A stretch of 64,000 nt of DNA, from assembly GCF_000494755.1 (NCBI RefSeq), contig NC_022657.1, forward strand, positions 2,518,001 to 2,582,000, read 5' to 3'. How positions within the stretch are numbered: position 1 is the first letter of the stretch; the number at the start of each line of letters is the position of its first letter. The notes beneath the pieces were generated by a model. That model was not told where the DNA came from. It did no database searches and saw only the letters and a list, made by a program, of their open reading frames with translations. The DNA is from Amorphoplanes friuliensis DSM 7358 (GTDB lineage Bacteria > Actinomycetota > Actinomycetes > Mycobacteriales > Micromonosporaceae). A program made the position numbers and the translations under genes. This document shows positions 24,682 to 32,591 of this stretch, one piece after another.

Positions 24682-26027
24682 GGGGCGGCTGCGTGCGTAC
24701 CGTGATGATCTTGTCGGTGGTGGTTCTGATGGCGGTGACCGCGACGCCGGCGCAGGCGATCGGGAAGGCGGAGGCCCAGGTGATGACAGCCGCGACGGCG
24801 GTCGCCGCCCGCAGCGACCGGCGGCCCGTGGCCGGCGGCGTCCACGACACGGTGGCCCGCCAGACGTTCATCTCGTGGGCGGGTCAGTTCGAGGACAACT
24901 ACGTCCAGGCCTACGACCACCGTGCCAAGACCTGGAGCACTCCGGTACGCGTGGCCAGCGGCGACAACGACTCGCACAACTACCCGACGATGATCCAGGC
25001 CGACGACGGGCACCTGCTCGTCTTCCGCGGACTGCACAACCGCGAGCTGTGGGTGGCCCGCTCGCCGCAACCGCACTCGATCGAGGGCACCTGGACGGAC
25101 GTCAACATCGCCGAAGGCCTCGGCGCGACGTACCCGATGCCGTTCCGCACGGCCGACGGCACGATCTTCGTGTTCTTCCGCGAGACCGCCGGCGACTTCG
25201 ATCCGGCGTTCCCGACCGACACCCGGCCGATGAAGTACGTGCGCTCGACCGACAACGGCGCCACCTGGCAGAGCTCGACCACGCTGACCGGGGACCGCTG
25301 GGCGATCGCGCCGCTGAACCGCCCCGACAACATGAACGAGATCTACATCGGTCAGCTGCGCTACGAGCCGGCCACGCTGCTGCACCGCGAACGGGTCGGC
25401 ATCGTCTACACGCTGGCCGGTGGGGGACCCGAGGGTCACCTGCACGACCGGTACCACCGCAACATCTACTACACGGCGTTCGACCCGGGCACGCTGACGT
25501 TCCGCTCGGCGTCGGGCCGCTCGCTGGGCACCACGATCGACGACGCCGACCAGGAAACACACCTCAAGGTGGCCGAGACGCCGCTGCAGACGGTGAACCC
25601 GCGCTCGCCCGACTACATCAACCTCGTCGGTACGACCCTGGGTGTCGCGCCGTTCGTGGTGTGGATGCAACTGGACGCGGCAGGGGTGCTGCACACGTAC
25701 ACGGGAGTGTGGTCCCGGTTGCGGGGCTGGCAGAACCGTGAGGTGACCACCGGGGTCCGCGTGCGCGACATGGAGGCGTCGGGACCGGCGAGCTGGACGG
25801 TCTACGGCACGCCCGCCAACGGCGCGCCGGGCATCTCGACCCACCGCCTGACCGCCGGGATGACCTGGCATGACGAGTCGGTGATCGCGACGCCCAAGGC
25901 GGTCCAGCGCATCGAGGTGATCGGCGACTACCGGGACCCGGCGCGCCTGCTGGCCACCGGGGCGAGCAGCGCCCGCGAGGTCGCCGTGGCCGACGGCGAC
26001 ATCTACGTGGCCGGCTATTCACGTTGA
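24678..26027 (+). CDS. Exported BNR-repeat (BNR_4-type) protein, probable polysaccharide lyase/hydrolase
   Basis: 449 residues with a signal peptide (VRTVMILSVVVLMAVTATPAQA). A beta-propeller follows, made of blades with DDGHLLVFRGLHNRELWVARS, ADGTIFVFFRETAGDF and STDNGATWQSSTTLTG (an Asp-box) and the NIYYTAFDPGT motif. Proteins with this BNR_4 layout include ulvan and other uronic-acid polysaccharide lyases, as well as uncharacterised sialidase-like proteins. Being encoded in one coupled unit with a GH79-like beta-glucuronidase favours a lyase or glycanase acting on the same uronate-rich polymer. No catalytic residues can be assigned with confidence. Confidence 0.8.
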   Translation: MRGGCVRTVMILSVVVLMAVTATPAQAIGKAEAQVMTAATAVAARSDRRPVAGGVHDTVARQTFISWAGQFEDNYVQAYDHRAKTWSTPVRVASGDNDSHNYPTMIQADDGHLLVFRGLHNRELWVARSPQPHSIEGTWTDVNIAEGLGATYPMPFRTADGTIFVFFRETAGDFDPAFPTDTRPMKYVRSTDNGATWQSSTTLTGDRWAIAPLNRPDNMNEIYIGQLRYEPATLLHRERVGIVYTLAGGGPEGHLHDRYHRNIYYTAFDPGTLTFRSASGRSLGTTIDDADQETHLKVAETPLQTVNPRSPDYINLVGTTLGVAPFVVWMQLDAAGVLHTYTGVWSRLRGWQNREVTTGVRVRDMEASGPASWTVYGTPANGAPGISTHRLTAGMTWHDESVIATPKAVQRIEVIGDYRDPARLLATGASSAREVAVADGDIYVAGYSR

Positions 26028-26034
26028 ACGAGGC

Positions 26035-26067
26035 GGCGGGCCCGTGCTAGGACTGGGCGGGTCCGCC
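26035..26067 (+). terminator. Hairpin after the GH79/BNR operon
   Basis: GGCGGGCCCG (26035-26044) can pair with CGGGTCCGCC (26058-26067), ten pairs with one G-U, around a 13-base loop. It starts 7 bases after the BNR gene stop. A plausible factor-independent terminator without U-tract. Confidence 0.5.
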
Positions 26068-26092
26068 CACCTTGATCACCGGAGGTTTGTTC

Positions 26093-26620
26093 GTGTTCGT
26101 CCTGGGAGACCTCGTGACCCTGCGGGCCATGGAACCGTCCGACGCCGACGCGCTCTGGCGGTGGAACCACGACCCCGAGGTCATGCGCTGGATGGACGAC
26201 GGTTACGCGCAGTCGCTGGCCCAGGTGCGGCAGTTCCTGCAGGAACGTGAGCGCAACGAGTACACCGATGTGCTCTTCGGCATCGAGACCACCGCGGACG
26301 CCCGGCTCATCGGCCTGATCCGCCTGCACGGCGCCGAACCCGAGACCGGCAACGCCGAACTCGACATCTACCTCGGCGAGAAGGACTCCTGGGGCCGGGG
26401 TTACGCCACCGACGCCGTCCGCACCGCCTGCCGCTACGGCTTCGACAAGATGCGCCTGCACAAGGTCACCCTGACCGTCGTGGCCGGCAACGACGCGGCC
26501 CAACACGTCTACAAGAAGGTGGGCTTCGTCGAGGAGGGCCGCCTGCGCGAGGTCTTCCGCCGCGACGGCCGCTGGCACGACAAACTCACCATGGGCCTGC
26601 TCGAGGGCGAACTGACCTGA
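26093..26620 (+). CDS. GNAT-family acetyltransferase (RimJ/RimL type)
   Basis: 175 residues. GDLVTLRAMEPSDADALWRW is the N-terminal strand-helix, IYLGEKDSWGRGYATDAVRT contains the acetyl-CoA loop, and LTVVAGNDAAQHVYKKVGF follows with the terminal LREVFRRDGRWHDKLTMGLL typical of RimJ/RimL. The GTG at 26093 is preceded by GGAGG seven bases away; an upstream ATC/TTG region is less likely. The stop TGA shares one base with the ATG of the next gene, so the pair is coupled. Confidence 0.9.
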   Translation: MFVLGDLVTLRAMEPSDADALWRWNHDPEVMRWMDDGYAQSLAQVRQFLQERERNEYTDVLFGIETTADARLIGLIRLHGAEPETGNAELDIYLGEKDSWGRGYATDAVRTACRYGFDKMRLHKVTLTVVAGNDAAQHVYKKVGFVEEGRLREVFRRDGRWHDKLTMGLLEGELT

Positions 26621-26922
26621 TGACCCACCTGCCCTCCGACGTTCGCCGCTCGCTGCGCATGTTCGCGTTTTTCGTCGGCAACGGCACGGTCGACGTGGAG
26701 CTGCTGGGCGACATCGACTACCGGGCGGACCTGCTGGAGTTCGGCTCGGACCTGGAACGGGTTTTCACCATCTTCGCCAACGTCCTCGAGGTCGACGAGT
26801 TCGGCACGGTCACCAACCACGACCACGCCCAGCGCCGCGCGGCGCAGTGGATCCGGTCGTCTGTCGACCCCGATTACGAGCCGGAACCGCCGTTCGAGGA
26901 CTGGGAGTTCGAGCTGCCCTGA
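26620..26922 (+). CDS. Hypothetical protein, 100 aa
   Basis: Small acidic soluble protein, MTHLPSDVRRSLRMFAFFVG, then VDVELLGDIDYRADLLEFGSD and an Asp/Glu/Pro-rich tail. I do not recognise a named family. Its ATG overlaps the stop of the GNAT gene by one base, so it is translated with it. Its last 49 bases overlap the convergent GNAT gene, which argues both reading frames are under constraint there. Confidence 0.7.
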   Translation: MTHLPSDVRRSLRMFAFFVGNGTVDVELLGDIDYRADLLEFGSDLERVFTIFANVLEVDEFGTVTNHDHAQRRAAQWIRSSVDPDYEPEPPFEDWEFELP

Positions 26923-27710
26923 GCCTGCGGCGGCGCCCAGGCATACAGCGCGCTGGTCGACACCTGGTGGAAGCCCATCTTCTGCAGGATCGGCGCGCTG
27001 TGCGGGGAAGCGTCGACCTGCAGCAGCTCCAGGCCACGCTCCACGGCGATCTGCGCGCGGGCATGCACCAGCGCCCGGTAGATCCCGCGCCGCTGCCACG
27101 CCGGCAGTGTCGAACCGCCCAGCAGTGCACCGTAACTGCCTTCCCCACCGCACAGGATGAAGGCGGCGCAGACGACTTCGCCGGCGGCCTCGGCGACCAG
27201 CACCACGATGTCGTCCGGCGTGGTGACCACCAGGCCCCACAGGTAGTCACCGATCCAGCTGAGATCACCGCCCCAGACCGCCGACTGCATCTCCGCGATG
27301 CGTCGCATGTCGGCCTCCGCGGTCACCCGGCGCAGCTGCACGCCGTCCGGCAGGACCGGCTCGGCGGCGATCTGCTCGCTGAATCCGATGAGGACCGCGG
27401 ACTGCAGCTCAGGAACAAAACCCGCGGCGAGCAACCGGTTCGGCAGATCCGCCGGCAGGTCGTGACCCCGGACCTTCCACTCGAACGCCTCACCGCGCGC
27501 ACCGAAGTAGTCGACCTGCCGCTGGATCAGCCGGTCGAGGTCGTCGCCCTCGACGCCGATGTCACGCGGGCCGCGCAGCATGCCCCGCATCTGGCCGGTG
27601 ATGCGCAGCAACCGGCCGTCCCACTCGTAGCCGACTCCCGGCAACGGAATCTGCGGCGGAATCCGCATCCACTCGTCATGCATGGCCAGCAGCGCGTCGA
27701 GGTCCGTCAC
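26874..27710 (-). CDS. GNAT-family protein with long N-terminal region
   Basis: 278 residues. Residues 1-120 form a non-GNAT or degenerate GNAT-like domain (LMAMHDEWMRIPPQIPLPG, then EGDDLDRLIQRQVDYFGARG). Residues 125-265 are a GNAT domain with GGSTLPAWQRRGIYRALVHA (QRRGIY acetyl-CoA loop) and SAPILQKMGFHQV. The double layout resembles tandem GNATs acting on antibiotics or small amines. The tail is Ser/Gly-rich. It is convergent with and overlaps the 100-residue gene. Confidence 0.85.
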   Translation of the reverse strand: MTDLDALLAMHDEWMRIPPQIPLPGVGYEWDGRLLRITGQMRGMLRGPRDIGVEGDDLDRLIQRQVDYFGARGEAFEWKVRGHDLPADLPNRLLAAGFVPELQSAVLIGFSEQIAAEPVLPDGVQLRRVTAEADMRRIAEMQSAVWGGDLSWIGDYLWGLVVTTPDDIVVLVAEAAGEVVCAAFILCGGEGSYGALLGGSTLPAWQRRGIYRALVHARAQIAVERGLELLQVDASPHSAPILQKMGFHQVSTSALYAWAPPQAQGSSNSQSSNGGSGS

Positions 27711-27734
27711 GACGTTCAGCCTACCGAGAAAAAC

Positions 27735-27752
27735 CTCTGACCTGAGTCAGAG
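27735..27752. promoter_or_regulatory. Palindrome CTCTGAC-CTGA-GTCAGAG, candidate MarR operator
   Basis: A perfect 7-bp inverted repeat with a 4-base spacer in the 63-base gap between the divergent GNAT (27710) and MarR-GNAT (27774) genes, 21 bases before the latter's ATG. Size and placement suit a MarR dimer site that would control both genes. Confidence 0.6.
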
Positions 27753-27773
27753 ATTGTCCGCTAGCATCGGTGC

Positions 27774-28652
27774 ATGGACGCCGATGTCGAGCTGGTCCGC
27801 GACTTCAACCGGTACTACACCCGCCGCCTGGGCATCCTGACCGACCGCTACCTCGGCCAGGATCGCCCGCTGAGCGAGGCCCGGCTGCTCTTCGAGATCG
27901 GCGACCGCGCGGACGTCCGCGATTTGCGGGCCCGTCTCGGTCTGGACTCCGGATATCTGAGCCGGCTGCTGCGTTCCCTGGAAGACCAGAAGCTCGTGCG
28001 CACCCACCCTCACCCGGATGACCGCCGGGTCCGCGTCGCCGAGCTCACCGCCTCCGGCGTACGCGAGTGCGCCGAGCTGGACCGGCGCTCCCACGCGGGA
28101 ATCAGTGAAATGCTGGAGCCCTTGACGGCCGATCAGCGTGCCGAGCTGGTCGCCGCGCAGCAGCAGGTCCGCCGCCTGCTGCGCCTGGCCGCCGTGACCA
28201 TCGAGGCGGTTCCCGACGACACCGACGTGGCGCGTGAATGCCTGCGGGCGTACGCCGAGGAACTGGCCGTGCGCTTCCCGGAGGGCTACAACAACGCTGC
28301 GCTGGCCAAGCCGGGCGAGCTCGCGGGTTTCCTGGTGGCCCGCGAGGAAGGGGTCGCGGTCGGTTGCGGGGCGTGGCACCGGCTCGGACCGGCCACCGCC
28401 GAGATCCGCCACCTGTGGGTCTCCTCCTCCGCGCGAGGGCTGGGTTTGGGACGCCGGCTGCTGACCGCGCTGGAGCAGGACGCCGGCGCGCAGGGCATCA
28501 CGGTCGCGCGCCTGGGCACCCACACGAGCCTGACGGAGGCGATCGCGCTCTACCGCAGCAGCGGCTACCGGCAGATAGCCCGCTACGGCGACTCGCCGTA
28601 CAACCAGCTCGCCTTCGAAAAGGCGATTGCCGGGCCGGTCCCGCGTCCCTAG
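27774..28652 (+). CDS. MarR-GNAT fusion protein
   Basis: 292 residues in two domains. Residues 1-140 are a MarR winged helix (RDFNRYYTRRLGILTDRYLG, ARLGLDSGYLSRLLRSLEDQ, RTHPHPDDRRVRVAELTASG). Residues 145-285 are a GNAT domain (IRHLWVSSSARGLGLGRRLL with the ARGLGLG loop, then LYRSSGYRQI). This fusion type couples ligand-responsive DNA binding to acetylation, although an acetyltransferase role for the fused form is seldom proven. The ATG at 27774 is 21 bases after a 7-bp palindrome, suggesting autoregulation. It is divergent from another GNAT. Confidence 0.92.
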   Translation: MDADVELVRDFNRYYTRRLGILTDRYLGQDRPLSEARLLFEIGDRADVRDLRARLGLDSGYLSRLLRSLEDQKLVRTHPHPDDRRVRVAELTASGVRECAELDRRSHAGISEMLEPLTADQRAELVAAQQQVRRLLRLAAVTIEAVPDDTDVARECLRAYAEELAVRFPEGYNNAALAKPGELAGFLVAREEGVAVGCGAWHRLGPATAEIRHLWVSSSARGLGLGRRLLTALEQDAGAQGITVARLGTHTSLTEAIALYRSSGYRQIARYGDSPYNQLAFEKAIAGPVPRP

Positions 28653-28653
28653 C

Positions 28654-28764
28654 GTGGGCCGCCTGTACGCACGGCACGGCTTCGTGATGACCGACGAGAG
28701 CCGGCCGCACCCGGGCTACCCCGACGTCCTCGAACACGTCATGACCCGCAAGCTCGGCAGTCAG
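28654..28764 (+). pseudogene. Remnant of a GNAT C-terminus
   Basis: Directly after the MarR-GNAT stop, in the +1 frame relative to it, about 37 codons read VGRLYARHGFVMTDESRPHP and continue to HVMTRKL. The LYARHGF segment is the beta5-alpha4 signature of GNAT acetyltransferases, and HVMTRKL is a typical final strand. There is no start codon with a ribosome site or upstream GNAT core in this frame. I read it as the decayed tail of a former acetyltransferase gene. Confidence 0.5.
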
Positions 28765-28767
28765 TGC

Positions 28768-29253
28768 TCAGGTTTTGCTGCGGCGGCGGGCGCTGGTCAC
28801 GGACTGGTCGAGGGCGCCGATGGTCTTGAGCAGGGTGGTGCGCTCGCCGTCGCTGAGCCCGTCTGTCAGCGTCGCTTCGAGGGTGCCCCACAGTTCGACG
28901 AGGCGGGGGTGCATGGCCCGGCCAGCATCGGTCAGGGAGACCACCATCGCCCGCTTGTCGTGGTCGGCCGGGCGGCGGGTGACCAGGCCGGCGTCCTCCA
29001 TGCGGCGGATGCTGCGCGAGACGGTGGAGTGGTCGAGGCCGATCGAGGTCTGCAGCGCGGTCTGGATCTGCTCGTCGCGGTCGAAGAGCCGCATGAGGAT
29101 GAGCTCCTGGCCCGGGTACAGGCCGAGTTTGAGCAGCATCTCGCTGCCGTAGCTGTGGAAGGTCCGCGAGAGCGACAGCAGGCTGAAGCTCAGCGGCGCG
29201 CGGTCGACCAGGGTCGGCTGGTTCATCAGCGGCCCGGTGCTGGCGTCGGCCAC
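28768..29253 (-). CDS. MarR-family regulator
   Basis: 161 residues. LVDRAPLSFSLLSLSRTFHS begins the dimerisation helix, the winged helix-turn-helix spans about 55-115 (LQTSIGLDHSTVSRSIRRME, then TRRPADHDKRAMVVSLTDAG, with the wing Asp-Lys-Arg), and a C-terminal helical bundle follows. The GTG at 29253 has GGAGG six bases upstream. It is divergent from a quinone-oxidoreductase-type gene, and between them lies a perfect 16-bp-arm palindrome (29334-29370). It is the likely repressor of that gene. Confidence 0.92.
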   Translation of the reverse strand: MADASTGPLMNQPTLVDRAPLSFSLLSLSRTFHSYGSEMLLKLGLYPGQELILMRLFDRDEQIQTALQTSIGLDHSTVSRSIRRMEDAGLVTRRPADHDKRAMVVSLTDAGRAMHPRLVELWGTLEATLTDGLSDGERTTLLKTIGALDQSVTSARRRSKT

Positions 29254-29333
29254 GTGCGTCCTCCTCGGCGGTCCTGCGCGATCTCCCATCGTAGGTGAGC
29301 ACCGACACCTTGCGTTACGTGGCCGGACACATA

Positions 29334-29370
29334 AGTATGTGGCTAGACACTATTTGTCTAGCCACATACT
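29334..29370. promoter_or_regulatory. Perfect 16-bp-arm palindrome, probable MarR operator
   Basis: Arms AGTATGTGGCTAGACA and TGTCTAGCCACATACT are exact reverse complements separated by 5 bases (CTATT). The site ends 17 bases before the oxidoreductase ATG. A related half-site, GTGGCCGGACAC, lies 20 bases (two helical turns) upstream at 29319-29330. It would block transcription of the oxidoreductase and perhaps of marR itself. Confidence 0.8.
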
Positions 29371-29387
29371 TTGCATGGAGGCACGTC

Positions 29388-30392
29388 ATGAAGGCAGTCC
29401 AGACAGAAACCACCGGCAGTATCGAGGCCCTGCGGCTGACCGACCTGCCCGAACCGCAGGCCGGCCCCGGCGAGGTGCTTATCCGGGTGGAGGCGGCCGC
29501 GGTCAACTTCATGGACCTCATGCGGGTCAAAGGCCTGCCGTTCGACGTCCCGACGCCACTGCCCTTCGTACCCGGTGCAGAGGTCTCCGGCACCGTCGTC
29601 GCGCTCGGCGAGGGCGTCGAGAGCCTGGAGGTGGGCGCCCGGGTGTTCGGGGCGTCCGGGCAGCTCCTCAACGGCGGCTGGGCCGAGCTGACCACCGCCC
29701 GGGCCGCCGGTCTCGCCCCGATCCCGGCGGGCATGGCAGCCGAGCAGGCGGCCGGGCTGACGGTGGCCGGCGCGGGCGCCGCCATCGCACTGATCGAGGC
29801 CGCCCGGACCGCCCCGGGCGAAACTGTTTTTGTCCCCGCCGCCGGCGGCGGCTTCGGCGGCTACGCCGTGCAGATCGCCAAAGCGCTCGGCGCCACCGTC
29901 ATCGCCGGCGCCGGTACGCCGCAGAAACGGCAGGTCGCCCTCGACCTCGGCGCCGACCATGCCGTGGACTACCGCACGCCGGGCTGGACCGAGGCGATCA
30001 CCGAGCTCACCGGCGGCACCGGCGCCGACGTGGTGCTGGAAGGCCTGGGCCCCCAGCACGTGGGCGAGTCGCTGTCGATCCTGGCCCCGTTCGGCCGCGT
30101 CGTCGTCTACGGCGTACTGCCCGGCTACGGCAAAATCGTCGACGTGGACGCGCTGGCAGCGCTGGTCAACGACCCGTCCCAGGCAAAATCGGTGACCGGC
30201 TTCAACGTCACGCACTGGCTCACCCACCGGCCTCAGGCCTCCCTCACCGCGGTCGGCAGACTGCTGGGCTGGATCGCCGACGGCACGGTCACCGGCCCGC
30301 GCATCACCAGCCTCCCGCTGGCCGAGGCGGCCCACGCGCTGACCCTGCTGGAACGCGGCGAGAACACCGGCAAGACCGTCCTCATCCCCTGA
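29388..30392 (+). CDS. MDR-family NADPH:quinone oxidoreductase-like protein
   Basis: 334 residues, zinc-free medium-chain dehydrogenase. The GroES-like domain opens MKAVQTETTGSIEALRLTDL, with RVEAAAVNFMDLMRVKG, where zinc ligands are absent. The Rossmann domain has the AAGGGFGGYAVQIAKALGA nucleotide loop near 147 and ends LTLLERGENTGKTVLIP, the QOR family C-terminus. It probably reduces quinones or enones with NADPH. The ATG at 29388 has GGAGG six bases upstream. It is divergent from, and likely repressed by, the MarR protein through the 29334-29370 palindrome. Confidence 0.92.
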   Translation: MKAVQTETTGSIEALRLTDLPEPQAGPGEVLIRVEAAAVNFMDLMRVKGLPFDVPTPLPFVPGAEVSGTVVALGEGVESLEVGARVFGASGQLLNGGWAELTTARAAGLAPIPAGMAAEQAAGLTVAGAGAAIALIEAARTAPGETVFVPAAGGGFGGYAVQIAKALGATVIAGAGTPQKRQVALDLGADHAVDYRTPGWTEAITELTGGTGADVVLEGLGPQHVGESLSILAPFGRVVVYGVLPGYGKIVDVDALAALVNDPSQAKSVTGFNVTHWLTHRPQASLTAVGRLLGWIADGTVTGPRITSLPLAEAAHALTLLERGENTGKTVLIP

Positions 30393-30441
30393 CCCACTCC
30401 AGGGTGGCCTTTGTAGACTGCGCCGATGGGAGGTGCCTGCC

Positions 30442-30855
30442 ATGGCCACGGTCTGTGTGGAAGCCACCATCAACGCTGCGGCGCAGCAGGTGTGGGAGGC
30501 CGTTGCCGATGTCGGAGCGGTCCACCAGCGGCTGCTGCCCGGGCGGGTGGCCGACGCCCGGATGGAGGGCGACGTCCGCATCCTGACCATGCCGGACGGC
30601 GCGCAGGTCCGCGAAGTCATCCTGGCGATCGACCACAGCATTCGCCGGATGGCGTACACCGTGACCGAGGGACAGCGACTGCCTCTGACGTATCACCACG
30701 CGTCGTTCCAGGTCTTCGAGGAGGGCGACCGCAGCCGGCTGGTCTGGCTGACCGATGTCCTCCCGCACGCCCTGGCCCCTGTGGTGCAGGGCCGCGTCGA
30801 GCGGGGAATCCAGGAGATGAAAGCGATTCTGGAAGCGGCGGCAGTCATAACCTGA
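30442..30855 (+). CDS. SRPBCC/polyketide-cyclase-like protein
   Basis: 137 residues of START/SRPBCC fold. The N-terminal strand is ATVCVEATINAAAQQVWEAV. LLPGRVADARMEGDVRILTM and HHASFQVFEEGDRSRLVWLT form the sheet, and QEMKAILEA is the long C-terminal helix closing the cavity. Such proteins bind hydrophobic ligands. I chose the ATG at 30442, seven bases after GGGAGG. Its last 11 bases overlap the convergent DinB-like gene. Confidence 0.85.
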   Translation: MATVCVEATINAAAQQVWEAVADVGAVHQRLLPGRVADARMEGDVRILTMPDGAQVREVILAIDHSIRRMAYTVTEGQRLPLTYHHASFQVFEEGDRSRLVWLTDVLPHALAPVVQGRVERGIQEMKAILEAAAVIT

Positions 30856-31357
30856 GGGACAGGATCTGCTCGATGTCCCAGAGGTGATGGTGAGCGTCGT
30901 GGCAGTTGTTGCGAGCCACGTCAGCGGCAGTCTGTGTACCCCGGGTCACGTGCTGGAGCTCGACGTTGTCGTGCAGAGCCCGGCCCAGCACCTCGACCCA
31001 AGTCGTGGCGGCCAACCGACTCGACCAGGCGGCCACGGGCAGCGGAAGCGCGGCGTATCCGCGGGCGGCGGCCAGGGCATCGGGGTCATAGCCGCCGACC
31101 GCCGGCTGCTGGGCGAGCAGCGCACTCTGCACACGCTCGGACCACTGACGCAGGTTGTCACCGACGTGGCAGACGTACTCCGTGACCGACCATCTCCGTG
31201 GCGGACGGCGTTCGGTGCCCTCGGCTCCGGCGGTGACCTCGGCAAGGCGCGGGCCCCAGCCGGACACCCAGCCCAGGGCCTCCTGCGGGGTCAGCGACCA
31301 GTCGAACCCGCACGCCTCGCACGGATCTCCGTACAGCGCAGCACCCCACGGCTCCAT
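30845..31357 (-). CDS. DinB-family (mycothiol-dependent maleylpyruvate isomerase-like) protein
   Basis: 170 residues, four-helix-bundle DinB superfamily. Metal-binding histidines fit VCHVGDNL (near 63) and NNCHDAHHHLWDI (near 150), the usual H...H-x3-H triad. The N-terminus MEPWGAALYGDPCEACGFDW carries a CxxC that could bind zinc or be a redox pair. DinB proteins of actinomycetes are often thiol (mycothiol) transferases. The partner substrate is unknown. Confidence 0.8.
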   Translation of the reverse strand: MEPWGAALYGDPCEACGFDWSLTPQEALGWVSGWGPRLAEVTAGAEGTERRPPRRWSVTEYVCHVGDNLRQWSERVQSALLAQQPAVGGYDPDALAAARGYAALPLPVAAWSSRLAATTWVEVLGRALHDNVELQHVTRGTQTAADVARNNCHDAHHHLWDIEQILSLRL

Positions 31358-31427
31358 GGTGACGGAACCTACCGGCCGGAGGACAAATGAGCGGCGGGCG
31401 GGGTGCCGCCGCTGCGATGATGCCGCG

Positions 31428-32060
31428 GTGACCGATGGCCTCTGGTATGCGATGCCGACCTTGACGGGCAGCCGGATCCGGCTCGAGCCTCTGCGATACG
31501 AACACGCCGCCGACTATCTCGCGGCAGCGGGCACTGTGGAGGAAGCCGACGAGATCTTCCGGTGGCAGAGCCCGGCCGGAGGGGCCCTGGCCCAGCCGGT
31601 CACCGAGGAGGATGCCCGCCGGCACATCGTCGCTGCCCTGGCCGCGCGTGCCCGCGGACTGCGACTCCCGTACGCCCAGATCGACGTGGCGACGGGCCGG
31701 TTCGCCGGCACGACGTCGTTCGCGGACCCCGATCCGGTGTTGCGGACCCTGACGATCGGTTACACCTGGCTCGGGCGGCAGTGGTGGGGTACCGGCGCGA
31801 ACGCCGAGGCGAAACTGCTGATGCTCACCTTCGCATTCGAGACGCTCGGTGCGGTCCGGGTGGTGATGGTCACCGATGTGCTCAATGTGCGCGCGCAGGC
31901 CGCCATCGTGCGGCTGGGCGCGACTCAGGAAGGGACACTGCGCAAGCATCGTCGCCGCGCCGACGGGTCCTGGCGCGACACCGTCATCTACGCGATCACC
32001 GACGACGACTGGCCCCGGATCAAGGACGGCCTGCACAAGCGGATGCAGAGCTGTCCCTGA
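31428..32060 (+). CDS. GNAT-family acetyltransferase (RimJ/RimL type)
   Basis: 210 residues. SRIRLEPLRYEHAADYLAAA is the N-terminal GNAT strand. LTIGYTWLGRQWWGTGANAE contains the acetyl-CoA loop (WWGTGA), and VVMVTDVLNVRAQAAIVRLG with RKHRRRADGSWRDTVIY are standard RimJ/RimL elements. The start is a GTG at 31428 without a strong ribosome site; an ATG at 31452 would shorten it by eight residues. It ends 4 bases before the convergent DUF1905 gene. Confidence 0.88.
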   Translation: MTDGLWYAMPTLTGSRIRLEPLRYEHAADYLAAAGTVEEADEIFRWQSPAGGALAQPVTEEDARRHIVAALAARARGLRLPYAQIDVATGRFAGTTSFADPDPVLRTLTIGYTWLGRQWWGTGANAEAKLLMLTFAFETLGAVRVVMVTDVLNVRAQAAIVRLGATQEGTLRKHRRRADGSWRDTVIYAITDDDWPRIKDGLHKRMQSCP

Positions 32061-32064
32061 AGGG

Positions 32065-32367
32065 TCAGATGTCGATGAGCTCGACGGTGACCGTGGCGAC
32101 GTCGCCGACGTCGAGGGACTGGGCTGTGCGGATGGCGCGCTTGACCGGCAGGGCGTACGCCTTGCCGCCGTTGCCCGGGAAGATCGACGTTGTCCACTTG
32201 CTGGTGCCGATCGTCGCGCGCACCCGCAGTGATCCGAAGCCGCGGCGCAGGCCCTCGCTCAGCTCGTGGATCTCCTCGGAGGCATCCTCGGGCAGGGTGA
32301 CAAACGTCCAGGTCTCGCTCTTGCGCGCATCCCAGACCCACAGCTCGGCGGCAAATTTGATCAGCAC
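32065..32367 (-). CDS. DUF1905-type protein
   Basis: 100 residues, a compact beta-barrel. It has IKFAAELWVWDARKSETWTF, the FGSLRVRATIGTSKWTTSIF segment and GKAYALPVKRAIRTAQSLDV, ending TVTVELIDI. This is the DUF1905 pattern, often found alone or fused to YdeI-like modules and implicated only loosely in stress or peptide binding. The start GTG at 32367 gives the family N-terminus; an open frame continues upstream without similarity. It is adjacent to an MFS transporter. Confidence 0.82.
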   Translation of the reverse strand: MLIKFAAELWVWDARKSETWTFVTLPEDASEEIHELSEGLRRGFGSLRVRATIGTSKWTTSIFPGNGGKAYALPVKRAIRTAQSLDVGDVATVTVELIDI

Positions 32368-32591
32368 CGGACCAGCGTAGGCCGCTATGGTCGGGCAGCG
32401 AAGTGAGCCTGGAAGAGGAGCGAGGAATGCCCGGTAGCACGAGCGCGCGTTGACGTTCAGGCCCTGACGGCCTGTCAATCGCGTGCTGCCCTTGATCGCG
32501 TGGCACAGCGAGTTCTTCCTGCCTGACCCGTTCCTGCGTTGTCATGGGACGGGTGGCGGGCCGTGTCCGCGCAACCCCGAGGGGCTTTCTC

